NCBI GenBank assembly: GCA_015067725.1
Contig: SVLX01000003.1
Coordinates: forward strand, 28,363-92,362
From: Oscillospiraceae bacterium
GTDB lineage: Bacteria; Bacillota; Clostridia; Oscillospirales; Oscillospiraceae
DNA: 64,000 bases
Direction: 5' to 3'
Both the position numbers and the translations under genes were made by a program. The notes beneath the pieces were generated by a model. The model searched no databases, was not told the origin of the DNA, and saw only the letters and a program-made list of their open reading frames with translations. Position 1 is the first letter of the stretch. Each line of letters opens with the position of its first letter. This document shows, in pieces, positions 27,104-37,000 of this stretch.

Positions 27104-28168
27104 TTATAACAAAGAAATCCGGAGATTTTGCAGGAAACTATCCAGATTTTGCCGGTGGAGGCTGTAGCTGGTCTTTGCACCCTTCCGGGTGACGGAGACA
27201 AAGCCACTGGAGACCAGAAAACTCATGTGGTGAGAGATGGTGGCAGGGGAGAGTTGCAACAGGTCGGCCAGCTCTTGCCCATACATGGGGGTGTTTTTTA
27301 ACAGCTTGAGAATCTCCACCCGCCGCAGGTCGGCAATGGATTTCAGCCGGTCAGCCAGATAGGGACTGTTGTCGCAATAGGTGGAAATCAGCTCCTGCAA
27401 AGGCTGACGGAGGATACCCATCATTAAAAAGGAGGTATCCTGATCAATGGCCTCTTCCCAGAAAACGCCGATGCCATTGAAGTTGATGGCCATAGGGAAG
27501 ATGTGCAGGGATTCCAGAGGGGTGCTGGGGAAGCCGAAATTCCGCTGGAAGAATGTGGGGTCGCTCTCCAAAGTCTTGGTGACAAAAGCGGTGGCTGCTT
27601 GACACTGCTCCGCCATCTTTGCGGAGTGCTCGTGGACGATGGGGGTGACCAAACGAATCAGCTCCTGATACTTCCCGAAGTATTCCTCCGGGTGTTGCCA
27701 GAGTCTGGCGCAGAGCCATTTGGTCTGATTACTGCAGGAGAAGCGGTCAATGACCTGGAACAAAGTGGCCAAATCGGTGATGTCTGCAACCTGTTCTTCC
27801 GGACAGTTGAGCATCATGCACAGCAAATCCCGGCGGAGCGGCAAATCCACAGGGGGGAAACTGCCGTTCTGCTCCAGAAAGAACAGCGCCCAGGGCAGTC
27901 GATTTTCCTGGCTGGAGCCAGGGTAGAACATCTCCCCCCAGAGGTCTTGCCGAGCCTCCAGCACAGCCAGCAAATCGGCCTCCAGCTCAGCTACGGGTGC
28001 GGCAATTTCCTCCACCAGCTCCACGGGAATACCGTGCTTCTCCGCCAGACTCTGGCAGGTGACCATGCTGGGGTTGGGGTAGGTGTCATCGGTTATGGAA
28101 TAGGTTTTCTCCAAAAACAAGATACATTCAATGGCCGGGCTTAAGCCGGATTCCACCTTCAGGCTCAC
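27104..28168 (-). CDS. large ArsR-type winged-helix regulator (second copy)
   Basis: 354 residues from the GTG at 28168, chosen because TTAAGGAGGCGAAAACT lies directly upstream; in-frame ATG codons further up have no ribosome site. The C-terminal domain is a good ArsR winged helix: SIADLRRVEILKLLKNTP, YGQELADLLQLSPATISHHM and SSGFVSVTRKGAKTSYSL. The N-terminal 270 residues are unlike any named domain and differ from the other two large regulators. The gene is divergent from the second giant subtilase, with tandem promoters and a repeated 13-bp motif in between, so it probably controls that gene and itself. Confidence 0.75.
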   Translation of the reverse strand: MSLKVESGLSPAIECILFLEKTYSITDDTYPNPSMVTCQSLAEKHGIPVELVEEIAAPVAELEADLLAVLEARQDLWGEMFYPGSSQENRLPWALFFLEQNGSFPPVDLPLRRDLLCMMLNCPEEQVADITDLATLFQVIDRFSCSNQTKWLCARLWQHPEEYFGKYQELIRLVTPIVHEHSAKMAEQCQAATAFVTKTLESDPTFFQRNFGFPSTPLESLHIFPMAINFNGIGVFWEEAIDQDTSFLMMGILRQPLQELISTYCDNSPYLADRLKSIADLRRVEILKLLKNTPMYGQELADLLQLSPATISHHMSFLVSSGFVSVTRKGAKTSYSLHRQNLDSFLQNLRISLL

Positions 28169-28226
28169 AGTTTTCGCCTCCTTAACTGCCGCGACATTTG
28201 CCACAGCAGATTGCATTACTCTTTGC

Positions 28227-28255
28227 ATTATAGCATATCCCCACTTTCTAAGCAA
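28227..28255 (-). promoter_or_regulatory. proximal promoter of the second regulator
   Basis: On the minus strand TTGCTT, 17 nt, TATAAT. The -35 box overlaps the first copy of the repeat TTCTAAGCAACAG (28246-28258). Confidence 0.7.
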
Positions 28256-28311
28256 CAGAAAAAGTCAGTTCACCCGCTGATAACGGAGAAATGCCTTATT
28301 CTTTGATAACA

Positions 28312-28368
28312 TTCTAAGCAACAGCAAGTTCTTAGTGGGATTATAGCATAAACTTTGATGGAAATCAA
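28312..28368 (-). promoter_or_regulatory. second repeat copy and distal promoter of the second regulator
   Basis: TTCTAAGCAACAG recurs at 28312-28324, 66 bp from the first copy. A second minus-strand promoter, TTGATT (28368-28363), 17 nt, TATAAT (28345-28340), lies beside it. The decamer TTATAGCATA also occurs twice (28228-28237 and 28341-28350). The 337-nt gap 28,169-28,505 thus holds only promoters and operator-like repeats. Confidence 0.6.
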
Positions 28369-28390
28369 ATGGTTTTTTGAAAAAATAGGG

Positions 28391-28419
28391 TTGACAAATG
28401 ATAGGTATCGTAGTATGCT
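28391..28419 (+). promoter_or_regulatory. sigma-A promoter of the second surface subtilase
   Basis: Perfect TTGACA, 17 nt, TATGCT, about 87 nt before the ATG at 28506. It lies 22 nt from the distal minus-strand promoter, so the two face back to back. Confidence 0.78.
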
Positions 28420-28505
28420 ATGGATAAACGGTGGAGTTGAAGGAAAATACTTAGATAATCGTCAATGAAACCGGAATCAAACAAACAGAAAGGACTGTGA
28501 AAACC

Positions 28506-31500
28506 ATGAAAAAGAACCTGCGCATTCTGGCTATGCTCCTGTGCGTGACGATGCTCATCACCGTCATGTCTCCTGCCATGGCCACCGGAGTCCGGGTGGA
28601 TTCCGACAACGCTACCACCGTCACCATCGACGACGTAGATAACGTCGTCGAATTCACCGGCGGACAGTGGGAGAAGACATCCCTGAAAGAAACCGAAGCT
28701 GAGGTACTCGGTGAGGATACCTTCCCCGGCAAGGACGAAATCGTCACCGTTATCGTCGTTCTGGAGGACGAACCTCTGCTGAAGGTGGCACAGACCATGG
28801 GCAGTGATGTGCCCAACCTCCTGACCACCAGTGCAGGCGCGAAGCTGGAGCAGTCTTTGCTGGCCAGTCACAGCGCCGTCCATAGTGAGATTATGGCATT
28901 GTGCGCCGACTTGGAGACTTCTGCCAAGAGGCACGACTATACCGCTGTCCTCAATGGATTCTCTATGGATATGCCCTATGGCATGATTGATGATGCTGAG
29001 GCGCTCCCCGGCATCAAGCGGATTACCCCGGTAAATTACTATAATGTTCCCGAGAACATGAGCAGCTTCGACCTGGCCATGGAAAACTCCAATGGCATGA
29101 TTGGCGCAGACAAAGTCTTTATGGATATGTCCTTCTCTGGGCATGACGGCGCTGGTGCTGTGGTGGCCATTCTGGATACCGGTCTGGACACCGACCATGA
29201 GGCATTTATGGTCATGCCGGAGACTGTCCGCTATACCCAGTCCGATGTGCAGAAGATGATGAATGACATCAAGCTCTCATCCGGAATCACCAATGCCGCT
29301 GACACTTACGTCAATGCCAAAGTGCCTTACGCCTACGACTACGCCAATGATGACTGCGATGTCAACGGCGACATTGACCATGGTGTCCACGTCGCCGGTA
29401 CTATTGCCGGTAACAATGGCGAGGACTTCTTCGGCGTTGCCCCCAATGCCCAGCTTATGATCATGAAGGTCTTTGCTGATGGCTCCGGCAGCGGCAACGG
29501 CGCAGACATCACCGCCGGTCTGGACGATGCCGTGAAGCTGGGTGCAGACTCCATCAATATGTCGCTGGGCTCTGCCGCCGGCTTTGTCTTTACCCGGGCC
29601 ACGGAAGAGGAGGTCTATAACAACTGCTATGATGCCGGCATTAACCTGCTGGTGGCCGCCGGTAATGATACCAGTACCTCCTACATGAACCAGTATGGCA
29701 ATGGTCTGGCTCAGGCGGAGAGTCTGGATAATTCCATTGTTGGCAGTCCCTCCACCGGTTATGGCGCCATGTCTGTGGCCAGCGTGCAGAATGTGGCCGC
29801 CCCCAGCAATTACTTCCTTCTGGGCGACATGGCTGAGGACAACAAGATTGGCTTCAGTTTAATGGTTTATGCACCCAGCAGTACGCAGGTGGACTTCTTC
29901 ACCCAGGTGCGCACCTGGAATGAGAACACCTTCACCAGAGAATATGTGGTCATTCCCGGCATCGGTGAGGAATCTGACTATGCCGGGTTGGATGTGACCG
30001 ATAAGATTGCCTTGGTTCGGCGTGGCGTGACCAATTTCGAGGACAAAGCTGCCATTGCCAAGTCCCATGGGGCTAAGGCTGTCATCATTTATAACAATGT
30101 GGACGAGGCCATTGCCCCTGCTTATAACACCTTTACCCTCCCCATGGTGGGCATCAGCCTGTCTGATGGCGAGAAGTTGATTGCCGCCGCCGAAACCGGC
30201 AACAACACCGTCACCTTCGGCCCGGCCAATGCCAACAACTATTTCTATCAGACCCCGGTGGAGGAGCGGATTCCCTGGACGGCGATTCTGCCCGCTTCTG
30301 ACGGTGGAAGAGTTTCCTCCTTCTCCAGCATCGGCCCTGGTACAGACCTGTCGCTGAAGCCGGAGATTTCCGCCCCCGGTGGCAACATCATGTCCTCCGT
30401 CATCGGTGGCGGCTATGCGGTAATGAGCGGCACTTCCATGGCAACTCCCCATATGGCCGGCGTTGCCGCAGTGGTGCGCAACTATGTCCGCAATGAGCTG
30501 GGCGTCACTGATGCCAATCAGCTTCGGGATATTACCGATGCTTTGATGATGTCCACCACCGTCCCTGCTGTAAACAGTACCGGCGTGGAGTATAGCCCCC
30601 GCTGGCAGGGTGCAGGTATCGTCAATGTGAAGAATGCGGTCACTGCCCAGAGTTATCTGACCGTGGAGAAGATTGACGATTCCAACCCTGATGAAGTCCT
30701 GACCCTGACCCGCCCCAAGGCAGAGCTGGGCTGGAATGATGCGGGTAAGTATACTTTCACCTTTAAGGTACACAACATCTCTGATCAGAGCGCAACTTAT
30801 ACGCTGAGCGCCGTCTCCCTGACGGAGAGCGTTGTCAACCAGTATGGCGTGGATTTCTCCGATGGTGTTGCCACCCGTCTGGGCGAAGAAGACTTTACCA
30901 TGACCTTTGACTGTGGCAATGTCCTGACGGTCGCCGCTGGTAAGACGGCAACTGTCAAGGCTACGCTGACTCTGACCGATACTTACAAGACGGAACTGTT
31001 TGAGCACTTTGAAAACGGCAACTATGTGGAAGGCTTCGTCTATCTGCAGCCCGCTGAGGGTGTGACCCTGGTCTTGCCGTATCTGGGATTCTGCGGCAAT
31101 TGGCTGGATGCCGGTACGGTTTTTGAAGGCGCGCCGGATACTGCCTGGCAGCTTCAGCCTACCCTCTTTGCCACCGTGAATGTGGTCGGATCCGGCTACT
31201 ACCTGGCCGAGGATGCCTATACGAACACTTACAACTTCCAACGACTGGCATTCTCTCCCAAGATTGCCGGTGACCAGCAGTATCTGGGTACGATTCTCAC
31301 CACCCGCCGGAATCTGACGGACTTTGCGATGACTGTCAGTAATGCAGAGGGTGAGGCGATCTGGGCTCTGGGCACCAGCCACCTGACCAAGAGTTATTTC
31401 TATGCGGGCTATGGTGCGGTCATCAATACTCAGGTTCTTGCCGAGGGCTGGAATGGGCGCTATTACAATGAGGAAACCGGCGCATTTGACGGCGAATATG

Positions 31501-34500
31501 TCCCCTCCGGTCAGTATTACTTTACTTTCTCCGGCGATGTGGGTCAGCATGAGGACGGCTATACCGAGGTCACCTATCCTTTGTGGGTGGATAGTGGAGC
31601 ACCGGAAATTACCAATGTTCAGACCTATAAGGATACCGACGGCAAGTTCAAACTGTCCTTTGATGTGCAGGATGACCACTATGTCCGCATTGTGAACATC
31701 ATCGACTCCACCAACACCTGGCTTCTGACTTACACCATTGAGGACTTCGCCTCCCTTGAGCCTCAGGGCAGTAAGTCCAGGGTGGTTATGGATTTGGACG
31801 AGCTGTGCCAGTTCCTGGCAGACAACGGTCTGAATCCCGGTACCGTGAAGCTGCAGGCGGGCGACTATGCCCTGAACAATGGCTATGTCTATGTGGATTT
31901 GGGTCCTGAATACATGAGCCTGTCCAATATGACCATTGCCAGGGGTGACAGCCAGGAAGCCTCTCTGCGGATTCTGCCTGCGGAAAAGGCGGACAGCTTT
32001 GAACTGACCTGGACTTCCGACGATGAATCCGTTGCCACTGTGGATCAGAATGGTCTGGTTACCGGTGTGAACCATGGCACGACCACCATCAAGGTCATCG
32101 CCAACAGCGGGCTCAGTGCAGAAGCCGTGGTCACCATTGGCGACGAGACTCTGCCGCCCGAAGAACCGGAGACACCCAATCCCAATGCCCATGTGGACTA
32201 TCCCTCCCCCGAAGTGACGGACAAGCCCTGGGATACCCGGGTAGAAGCCAGTGACAGCGAAGTCCTCAACGACCGCTTTGAAGCGGATGGCTTGTGGTAC
32301 AAGGTCACTGGAGCAGACACCGTCCAGCTCATTAAGAATCCTAATGTGGCCAACGATTACTCTGCCACCTATCCCCAAGCCCCTGCGGAATTGGTGATTC
32401 CTGAGACCGTCAGCCATGAAGGTAAGGACTATACCGTCACCTCCATTGGCTACCGGGCTTTCTACCTCTCCAGCCAGATTACCGGCATCACTCTGCCTGA
32501 GACTATCCGGGTCATTGGTGACTATGCCTTCCAGCTTGCCTGGAGCAACTCCAAGCTGACCAGCATCAATCTGCCTGAAGGTCTGGAAGAAATTGGCGCC
32601 AATGCTTTCTATGGCAACAGCAACTGTGATTTTGTCCTGCCTTCCAGTTTGCGCTATATTGGCTATCAGGCTTTTGCCTTCAGCGGCATTACTGAGGTGA
32701 AGCTGGGCGAGGCCATGGAGGATGTGGGCGACAGAGCCTTCTCCTACTGCTACAAGCTGACCAAGGCAGAACTCTCTGTGGTGGCGCAGGATTCTGAGGG
32801 TCTGTTCATGTACAGCAACACCCTGAAGGATGTGACCATTCAAGATGGCGTGGAGCGGATTCCGGAGAACTGCTTCTATTACTGCCCCGTGGAAACCATC
32901 GAGTATCCCGACAGCGTGAAAGAACTGCGCAAGGCGGCTTTCTATGGTACCGGTCTGAAGGATCTGTGCCTGGAGGGGACCAACATCACCACCATCGGTG
33001 ACTTTGCCTTTGCAGGTGTTGACAACTGTTATGATTTTGTTATCCCCGACAGTGTTACCTATGTGGGCAGTGATGTATTCTATTGGTGCCGTTATCTCCG
33101 CTCTATCCACTTTGGCGAAAATGTGGCTTATGTAGGTGATGGCACCATGAGCAGCTACTTCCTCCATCCCGATGTAACTGCCGCCCATGTGGAGGTTGAC
33201 AGTGCTACTGCCGGTGCGGCTGTCCGGCGCAGTGGTTTCCTGGGTGTAATTTACAAAGACGGCGTCAAGTTTGATGTCTATACCGGTGCGCCCTTTACCA
33301 TTGACGGTTTGACCTATACCCCCATCTCTGCCGATGAGGTTATGGTCACTGCCGTTGAAGATGGGACGGTGGGCGTAATCGTTATCCCCGAAACCGTTAC
33401 CTGTGAAGGCGACAATGCCACCTATACCGTTACCGCCGTGGGTGACCGGCTCTTCTCCCAGAAATACTACATTACGGAAATCCATCTGCCTGATACCATC
33501 ACTACCGTGGGCGAGCGGGCCTTTGACCAGATTCATGGGCTGGAGTACATCAACATTCCCAAGAACCTGACCACCATCTCCGGTCTGCAGCCCTTTGGTT
33601 ACGGCGGCTGGAACACTCTGGAGTGGAGCGGGGTCTGGAATCCGGAGACTCTGGTGGTGCCCGGCAGCCTGAAGACCTGGAATTCCTCTGCCTTCCCCGG
33701 CAACCACTATACCGCCATCGTGGTGGAAGAAGGCGTGGATCACATTGGCGAGTACGGCTTTGCCAGCAACAAAAAGGTGCAGTCTGTCCAGCTTCCCGGT
33801 ACCCTCAGAGCCATTGAAACCCAAGGTATGGCCAATATGGAGAGTCTGAAGGAACTGACTCTGCCGGAGGGTCTGGAATATCTGGGCGATATGGCCCTGT
33901 CCGGTGTGGCGCTGGAATCTCTGTCTCTGCCGGACAGCCTGCAGTATATCGGTTACAGAGCATTCTACTCCTATTTCACCGACTATAATACCCCCTATCC
34001 CTATGAAATGACCTACACAGGCATTCCTGAGGTCACCATTCCCGGTGGTCTGGTTGGTCTGGGTTGGGAAGCCTTTGAGGGCTGCGTGGAGATTACCACG
34101 ACTCTGGGCAGTCAGCGAAATCTGATTGTTGAGCGTTGCAACATGGATGCGGGCAACCTGCCCACCGTCATCTGGGACGGCCGCACCGATATTCCCGCCG
34201 GCGATTACTCGGTCATTCCCGAGGGTATGACTGTCACTATGGAAGAAGGCACGGTCATTGAAGGTACACTCTATGTGGAAGGCACACTGATTTACGCCTG
34301 CACCATTGAGCCCGGCGACGGTCTGGTGGTCACTGGTGAGGCCATCCGTCAGCACGGCGAGTTTGAACTGCGTAACATTCAGGGCGCTACCTGCGGAACA
34401 GACGGCTACAGCGGCGACGTCTGCTGTGTGGAATGCAATGAGGTCATGTCTGCCGGTCAGGTTATTCCTGCCACCGGGGAACACAACAATACCGAAGTGC

Positions 34501-35285
34501 GCAATGCACAGGCCGCCACCTGTATCGCAGAAGGCTACACCGGCGACACCTACTGCCTGGATTGCGGTCTGCTGGTGCGGGAAGGTCAGACTGTCTCTGT
34601 GGACGGAGACAACCATGTGCATACCGAAGTGCGTAATGCATACGATGCCACCTGCACCAATGATGGCTATACCGGCGACACCTATTGTCTGGATTGCGAA
34701 AAGCTGGTTGTTTCCGGCGAGGTGGTTCCTGCAGTCTGCCCCAGCAATAGCTTTACCGATGTGCCCAAGGGTCAGTGGTATCACGAAGCCGTGGACTTTG
34801 TGGTTGGCGCAAACCTAATGCATGGCATCAGCGAAACCAGCTTTGCGCCCAATGCCACCACTTCCCGGGCAATGGTGGTCACCACCTTGTACCGCATGGC
34901 GGGCTCTCCTGAGGTCAATGGTGAGAACAACTTCACAGATCTGACCCAGGATTGGTATGCCGCTGCTGTCCAGTGGGCAGTGGAAACCGGCGTGACCACT
35001 GGCTACAGCGAGACCATCTTTGCCCCCAATGCCCCCATCACCCGGGAGCAGTTGGCGACCATGCTCTATCGCTATGCGAAGGCTTGCGGTATGGACGTGA
35101 GCGCACAGGCTGACCTGAGTGGCTACACCGATGCCGGGAAAATCAGCTCCTGGGCGCTGACGGCCATGGCTTGGGCCAACGCCGAGGGCATTATTCAGGG
35201 CGACAGCGAAACCACCCTGAGCCCCCGTGCCACCAGCACCAGAGCGCAACTGGCCATGGTTCTGACCAGAATTTGTCAGGAGTAA
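28506..35285 (+). CDS. secreted S8 subtilase with BspA-type LRR, Big2, Cys-pair repeats and SLH domains
   Basis: About 2,259 residues from the ATG at 28506; a GTG at 28497 is too close to AGAAAGGA. A signal peptide (MKKNLRILAMLLCVTMLITV, cut near AMATG) precedes a propeptide and a subtilisin domain with D224 (ILDTGLD), H292 (DHGVHVAGT) and S644 (SGTSMATPHMAG), with a PA insert (KIALVRRGVTNF). After Fn3-like domains comes a Big2 domain (about 1135-1215; SVATVDQNGLVTGVNHGTT), then BspA-type leucine-rich repeats (about 1290-1870; TSIGYRAFYLSSQITGITLP and many similar), then three Cys-pair repeats (CGTDGYSGDVCCVECN and two with YTGDTYCLDC), then three SLH domains. The LRR part suggests binding to host or bacterial proteins in addition to cleavage. 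Confidence 0.9.
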   Translation: MKKNLRILAMLLCVTMLITVMSPAMATGVRVDSDNATTVTIDDVDNVVEFTGGQWEKTSLKETEAEVLGEDTFPGKDEIVTVIVVLEDEPLLKVAQTMGSDVPNLLTTSAGAKLEQSLLASHSAVHSEIMALCADLETSAKRHDYTAVLNGFSMDMPYGMIDDAEALPGIKRITPVNYYNVPENMSSFDLAMENSNGMIGADKVFMDMSFSGHDGAGAVVAILDTGLDTDHEAFMVMPETVRYTQSDVQKMMNDIKLSSGITNAADTYVNAKVPYAYDYANDDCDVNGDIDHGVHVAGTIAGNNGEDFFGVAPNAQLMIMKVFADGSGSGNGADITAGLDDAVKLGADSINMSLGSAAGFVFTRATEEEVYNNCYDAGINLLVAAGNDTSTSYMNQYGNGLAQAESLDNSIVGSPSTGYGAMSVASVQNVAAPSNYFLLGDMAEDNKIGFSLMVYAPSSTQVDFFTQVRTWNENTFTREYVVIPGIGEESDYAGLDVTDKIALVRRGVTNFEDKAAIAKSHGAKAVIIYNNVDEAIAPAYNTFTLPMVGISLSDGEKLIAAAETGNNTVTFGPANANNYFYQTPVEERIPWTAILPASDGGRVSSFSSIGPGTDLSLKPEISAPGGNIMSSVIGGGYAVMSGTSMATPHMAGVAAVVRNYVRNELGVTDANQLRDITDALMMSTTVPAVNSTGVEYSPRWQGAGIVNVKNAVTAQSYLTVEKIDDSNPDEVLTLTRPKAELGWNDAGKYTFTFKVHNISDQSATYTLSAVSLTESVVNQYGVDFSDGVATRLGEEDFTMTFDCGNVLTVAAGKTATVKATLTLTDTYKTELFEHFENGNYVEGFVYLQPAEGVTLVLPYLGFCGNWLDAGTVFEGAPDTAWQLQPTLFATVNVVGSGYYLAEDAYTNTYNFQRLAFSPKIAGDQQYLGTILTTRRNLTDFAMTVSNAEGEAIWALGTSHLTKSYFYAGYGAVINTQVLAEGWNGRYYNEETGAFDGEYVPSGQYYFTFSGDVGQHEDGYTEVTYPLWVDSGAPEITNVQTYKDTDGKFKLSFDVQDDHYVRIVNIIDSTNTWLLTYTIEDFASLEPQGSKSRVVMDLDELCQFLADNGLNPGTVKLQAGDYALNNGYVYVDLGPEYMSLSNMTIARGDSQEASLRILPAEKADSFELTWTSDDESVATVDQNGLVTGVNHGTTTIKVIANSGLSAEAVVTIGDETLPPEEPETPNPNAHVDYPSPEVTDKPWDTRVEASDSEVLNDRFEADGLWYKVTGADTVQLIKNPNVANDYSATYPQAPAELVIPETVSHEGKDYTVTSIGYRAFYLSSQITGITLPETIRVIGDYAFQLAWSNSKLTSINLPEGLEEIGANAFYGNSNCDFVLPSSLRYIGYQAFAFSGITEVKLGEAMEDVGDRAFSYCYKLTKAELSVVAQDSEGLFMYSNTLKDVTIQDGVERIPENCFYYCPVETIEYPDSVKELRKAAFYGTGLKDLCLEGTNITTIGDFAFAGVDNCYDFVIPDSVTYVGSDVFYWCRYLRSIHFGENVAYVGDGTMSSYFLHPDVTAAHVEVDSATAGAAVRRSGFLGVIYKDGVKFDVYTGAPFTIDGLTYTPISADEVMVTAVEDGTVGVIVIPETVTCEGDNATYTVTAVGDRLFSQKYYITEIHLPDTITTVGERAFDQIHGLEYINIPKNLTTISGLQPFGYGGWNTLEWSGVWNPETLVVPGSLKTWNSSAFPGNHYTAIVVEEGVDHIGEYGFASNKKVQSVQLPGTLRAIETQGMANMESLKELTLPEGLEYLGDMALSGVALESLSLPDSLQYIGYRAFYSYFTDYNTPYPYEMTYTGIPEVTIPGGLVGLGWEAFEGCVEITTTLGSQRNLIVERCNMDAGNLPTVIWDGRTDIPAGDYSVIPEGMTVTMEEGTVIEGTLYVEGTLIYACTIEPGDGLVVTGEAIRQHGEFELRNIQGATCGTDGYSGDVCCVECNEVMSAGQVIPATGEHNNTEVRNAQAATCIAEGYTGDTYCLDCGLLVREGQTVSVDGDNHVHTEVRNAYDATCTNDGYTGDTYCLDCEKLVVSGEVVPAVCPSNSFTDVPKGQWYHEAVDFVVGANLMHGISETSFAPNATTSRAMVVTTLYRMAGSPEVNGENNFTDLTQDWYAAAVQWAVETGVTTGYSETIFAPNAPITREQLATMLYRYAKACGMDVSAQADLSGYTDAGKISSWALTAMAWANAEGIIQGDSETTLSPRATSTRAQLAMVLTRICQE

Positions 35286-35316
35286 ATCCAATCCAGTTCG
35301 AGGTTGCATCCCGTAT

Positions 35317-35384
35317 GGGAGAGTCTTTGCAGACTCTCCCGCCTCTAAAGACAGAGCCGGAGTACATCTCCGGTTCTGTTTTTT
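35317..35384 (+). terminator. double-hairpin terminator of the second subtilase
   Basis: GGGAGAGTC pairs with GACTCTCCC (35317-35340). It is followed by a second 12-bp stem, ACAGAGCCGGAG with CTCCGGTTCTGT (35351-35379), and six T. Confidence 0.9.
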
Positions 35385-35390
35385 ACCCAA

Positions 35391-35427
35391 AAGAAAACCG
35401 GGCAGACCCCTTCCGGGAGTCTGCCCG
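35391..35427 (-). terminator. minus-strand terminator after the decayed gene
   Basis: CGGGCAGAC pairs with GTCTGCCCG; on the minus strand it is followed by TTTTCTTTT. It marks the former 3' end of the broken gene upstream. Confidence 0.75.
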
Positions 35428-35439
35428 AAAATCTGTGAA

Positions 35440-36182
35440 TTTAAAGCCATCATTTCGGCAACTTTTGGCAATGCCGGGTGTAGCGTTTGTCGATGCAGTT
35501 GGTCCGCAGCGGGGGTGAATTTGTCCTGGAATCGCTCCGGATAGAGAAAGATACACAGCGCCCAAATCAAAAATACCGGCGCTGCCATGACCATCAGAGA
35601 CCCGGCGCAGAAACTACCCAGAACAATCGGGGGAGAGAACACCGTCAGATGGTCCCGGTTAAAAATCCGGTAAGTGGTACAGCAGCGGGTTCTCGTCACC
35701 AGCCGGAGGATGCTTCAAATCAGCACATAAGACAGACCGAACACATAAGATCATAGAAATCATAAACAGACCGATTATGCCAATAAGCCCCGGAAAGCAA
35801 GCCGAACTAATGGCGACAATCTGCAGACACCGGGGAGTCAGCGACATATAGGTGGCTCTGCTGGCAGAGACAATGCAGGTTTCGGGGTGGGGCAGTTGAT
35901 TATCTTCCGGAAGGGGTGGAAACGGCTGGCAAAGAGTACCCACGAACGCAGCGGGATGTTGTTCCCGGTGGGGATAATCTGCTGAATCATGTCGGCTATC
36001 CGGATTGTCCACAGCGGATGCGGGGGGAGAAGTCGGAGACGAAGCCAATACTCTCTAAAATAGAGAAGACTTCCGGACGGATAGGACGGAGCATAAGTGA
36101 TAAAAGATGAATCAAACAACTCGGTATTAGCCGGACAAAGTGTCGTTTGCGGGTCGTAGACATGGAGCCTCACCTGTGACAT
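35440..36182 (-). pseudogene. decayed membrane-protein gene
   Basis: Three minus-strand frames each carry part of one plausible protein. From 36182: a soluble N-terminal part (ELFDSSFITYAPSYPSG ... WLRLRLLPPHPL). Then, in another frame, ETCIVSASRATYMSLTPRC leads into a membrane segment ISSACFPGLIGIIGLFMIS. Then after a T-rich run near 35,660 a third frame continues with a second membrane segment (LMVMAAPVFLIWALCIFLYP). Reading on into the charged end needs a further shift. At least two frameshifts are therefore required, and a terminator sits just beyond. Family not recognised. Sequencing error is possible but would have to occur repeatedly. The rest of the 1.1-kb gap 35,286-36,415 holds terminators and the cdd promoter. 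Confidence 0.5.
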
Positions 36183-36338
36183 AACCTGCTGATGTGGGAT
36201 GACAAAAGATATACGCAGTATAGCGAAAAACGATAAAAGTAAATCAGAGGTTGAATTGGATGAATTCCGATTCTTTTGTTACGAGTCAGAGAAAGCGCGA
36301 CCGGGCGTGATTTGGTGTAAGTTTCCCGCAAACTGACC

Positions 36339-36367
36339 TTGCAATTGCGCCGGGAATATGAGATAAT
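36339..36367 (+). promoter_or_regulatory. sigma-A promoter of cdd
   Basis: TTGCAA, 17 nt, GATAAT, about 49 nt before the cdd start codon. Confidence 0.7.
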
Positions 36368-36415
36368 GCCCATAATCCCAACACAGGGAGCATCATCAAT
36401 ACGGAGGGATAAACC

Positions 36416-36826
36416 ATGACCCCTGAACAACTGATTGCCCTGGCAAAAGAAGCCATGACCCATGCCTATGTGCCCTATTCCGGCTATAAGGTCGGTGCGG
36501 CGCTGCTGTGCGCTGACGGCAGTGTCTATCAGGGATGTAACATCGAAAACGCATCCTATACCCCCACCGTCTGCGCCGAGCGGACAGCCATCTTCAAAGC
36601 GGTGTATGACGGACACCGGGATTTTGTGGCCATTGCGGTCTGCGGCGGCAAAGACGGCGTGATCACCGGCAGTTTCCCGCCCTGTGGGGTCTGCCGTCAG
36701 GTTATGCGGGAATTCTGCAACGATGATTTCACCGTTTATTTGGTGGGGGCGGGGGAGAGCTATGAAACGCTCACCCTGAGTCAGCTTCTGCCCCACAGCT
36801 TCTCTGCCAAAGAACACATGAACTGA
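36416..36826 (+). CDS. cdd: cytidine deaminase
   Basis: 136 residues, the usual length of the tetrameric enzyme that converts cytidine and deoxycytidine to uridine forms. The zinc site is complete: the Cys-Ala-Glu of TVCAERTAIFKAV (C with catalytic E) and the PPCGVCRQ pair. The substrate loop VGAALLCADGSVYQGCNIENA, split as VGAALLCADG and GCNIENASYTP, is conserved. The start follows ACGGAGGGATAAACC. The neighbouring nucleoside-binding lipoprotein suggests a role in nucleoside salvage. Confidence 0.95.
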   Translation: MTPEQLIALAKEAMTHAYVPYSGYKVGAALLCADGSVYQGCNIENASYTPTVCAERTAIFKAVYDGHRDFVAIAVCGGKDGVITGSFPPCGVCRQVMREFCNDDFTVYLVGAGESYETLTLSQLLPHSFSAKEHMN

Positions 36827-36897
36827 CCAAAAGTTCCGGCTTTTTTCCCGAATCCTTGGACAACTCCACAAAAATGGGAAAAAAGGAAAAATACCTG

Positions 36898-36926
36898 TTG
36901 ATTTTTTGACCAAAATGTGTTACAAC
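36898..36926 (+). promoter_or_regulatory. possible promoter of the BMP lipoprotein gene
   Basis: TTGATT, 17 nt, TACAAC in an AT-rich tract between cdd and the lipoprotein gene. No terminator is visible after cdd, so read-through is also possible. Confidence 0.5.
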
Positions 36927-37000
36927 AGGTACAGACGTACGGTTATTTGCCGGACGGCTGAAATCCCTATGTTTTACTACATATTTGGAGGTAAAGAGAA

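Noticed and set aside
32380..34120. CRISPR-like or satellite repeats
   Set aside because: The periodicity is in frame and encodes leucine-rich BspA-type repeats; unit length and sequence vary as in protein repeats. No CRISPR array or cas gene is seen in the window.
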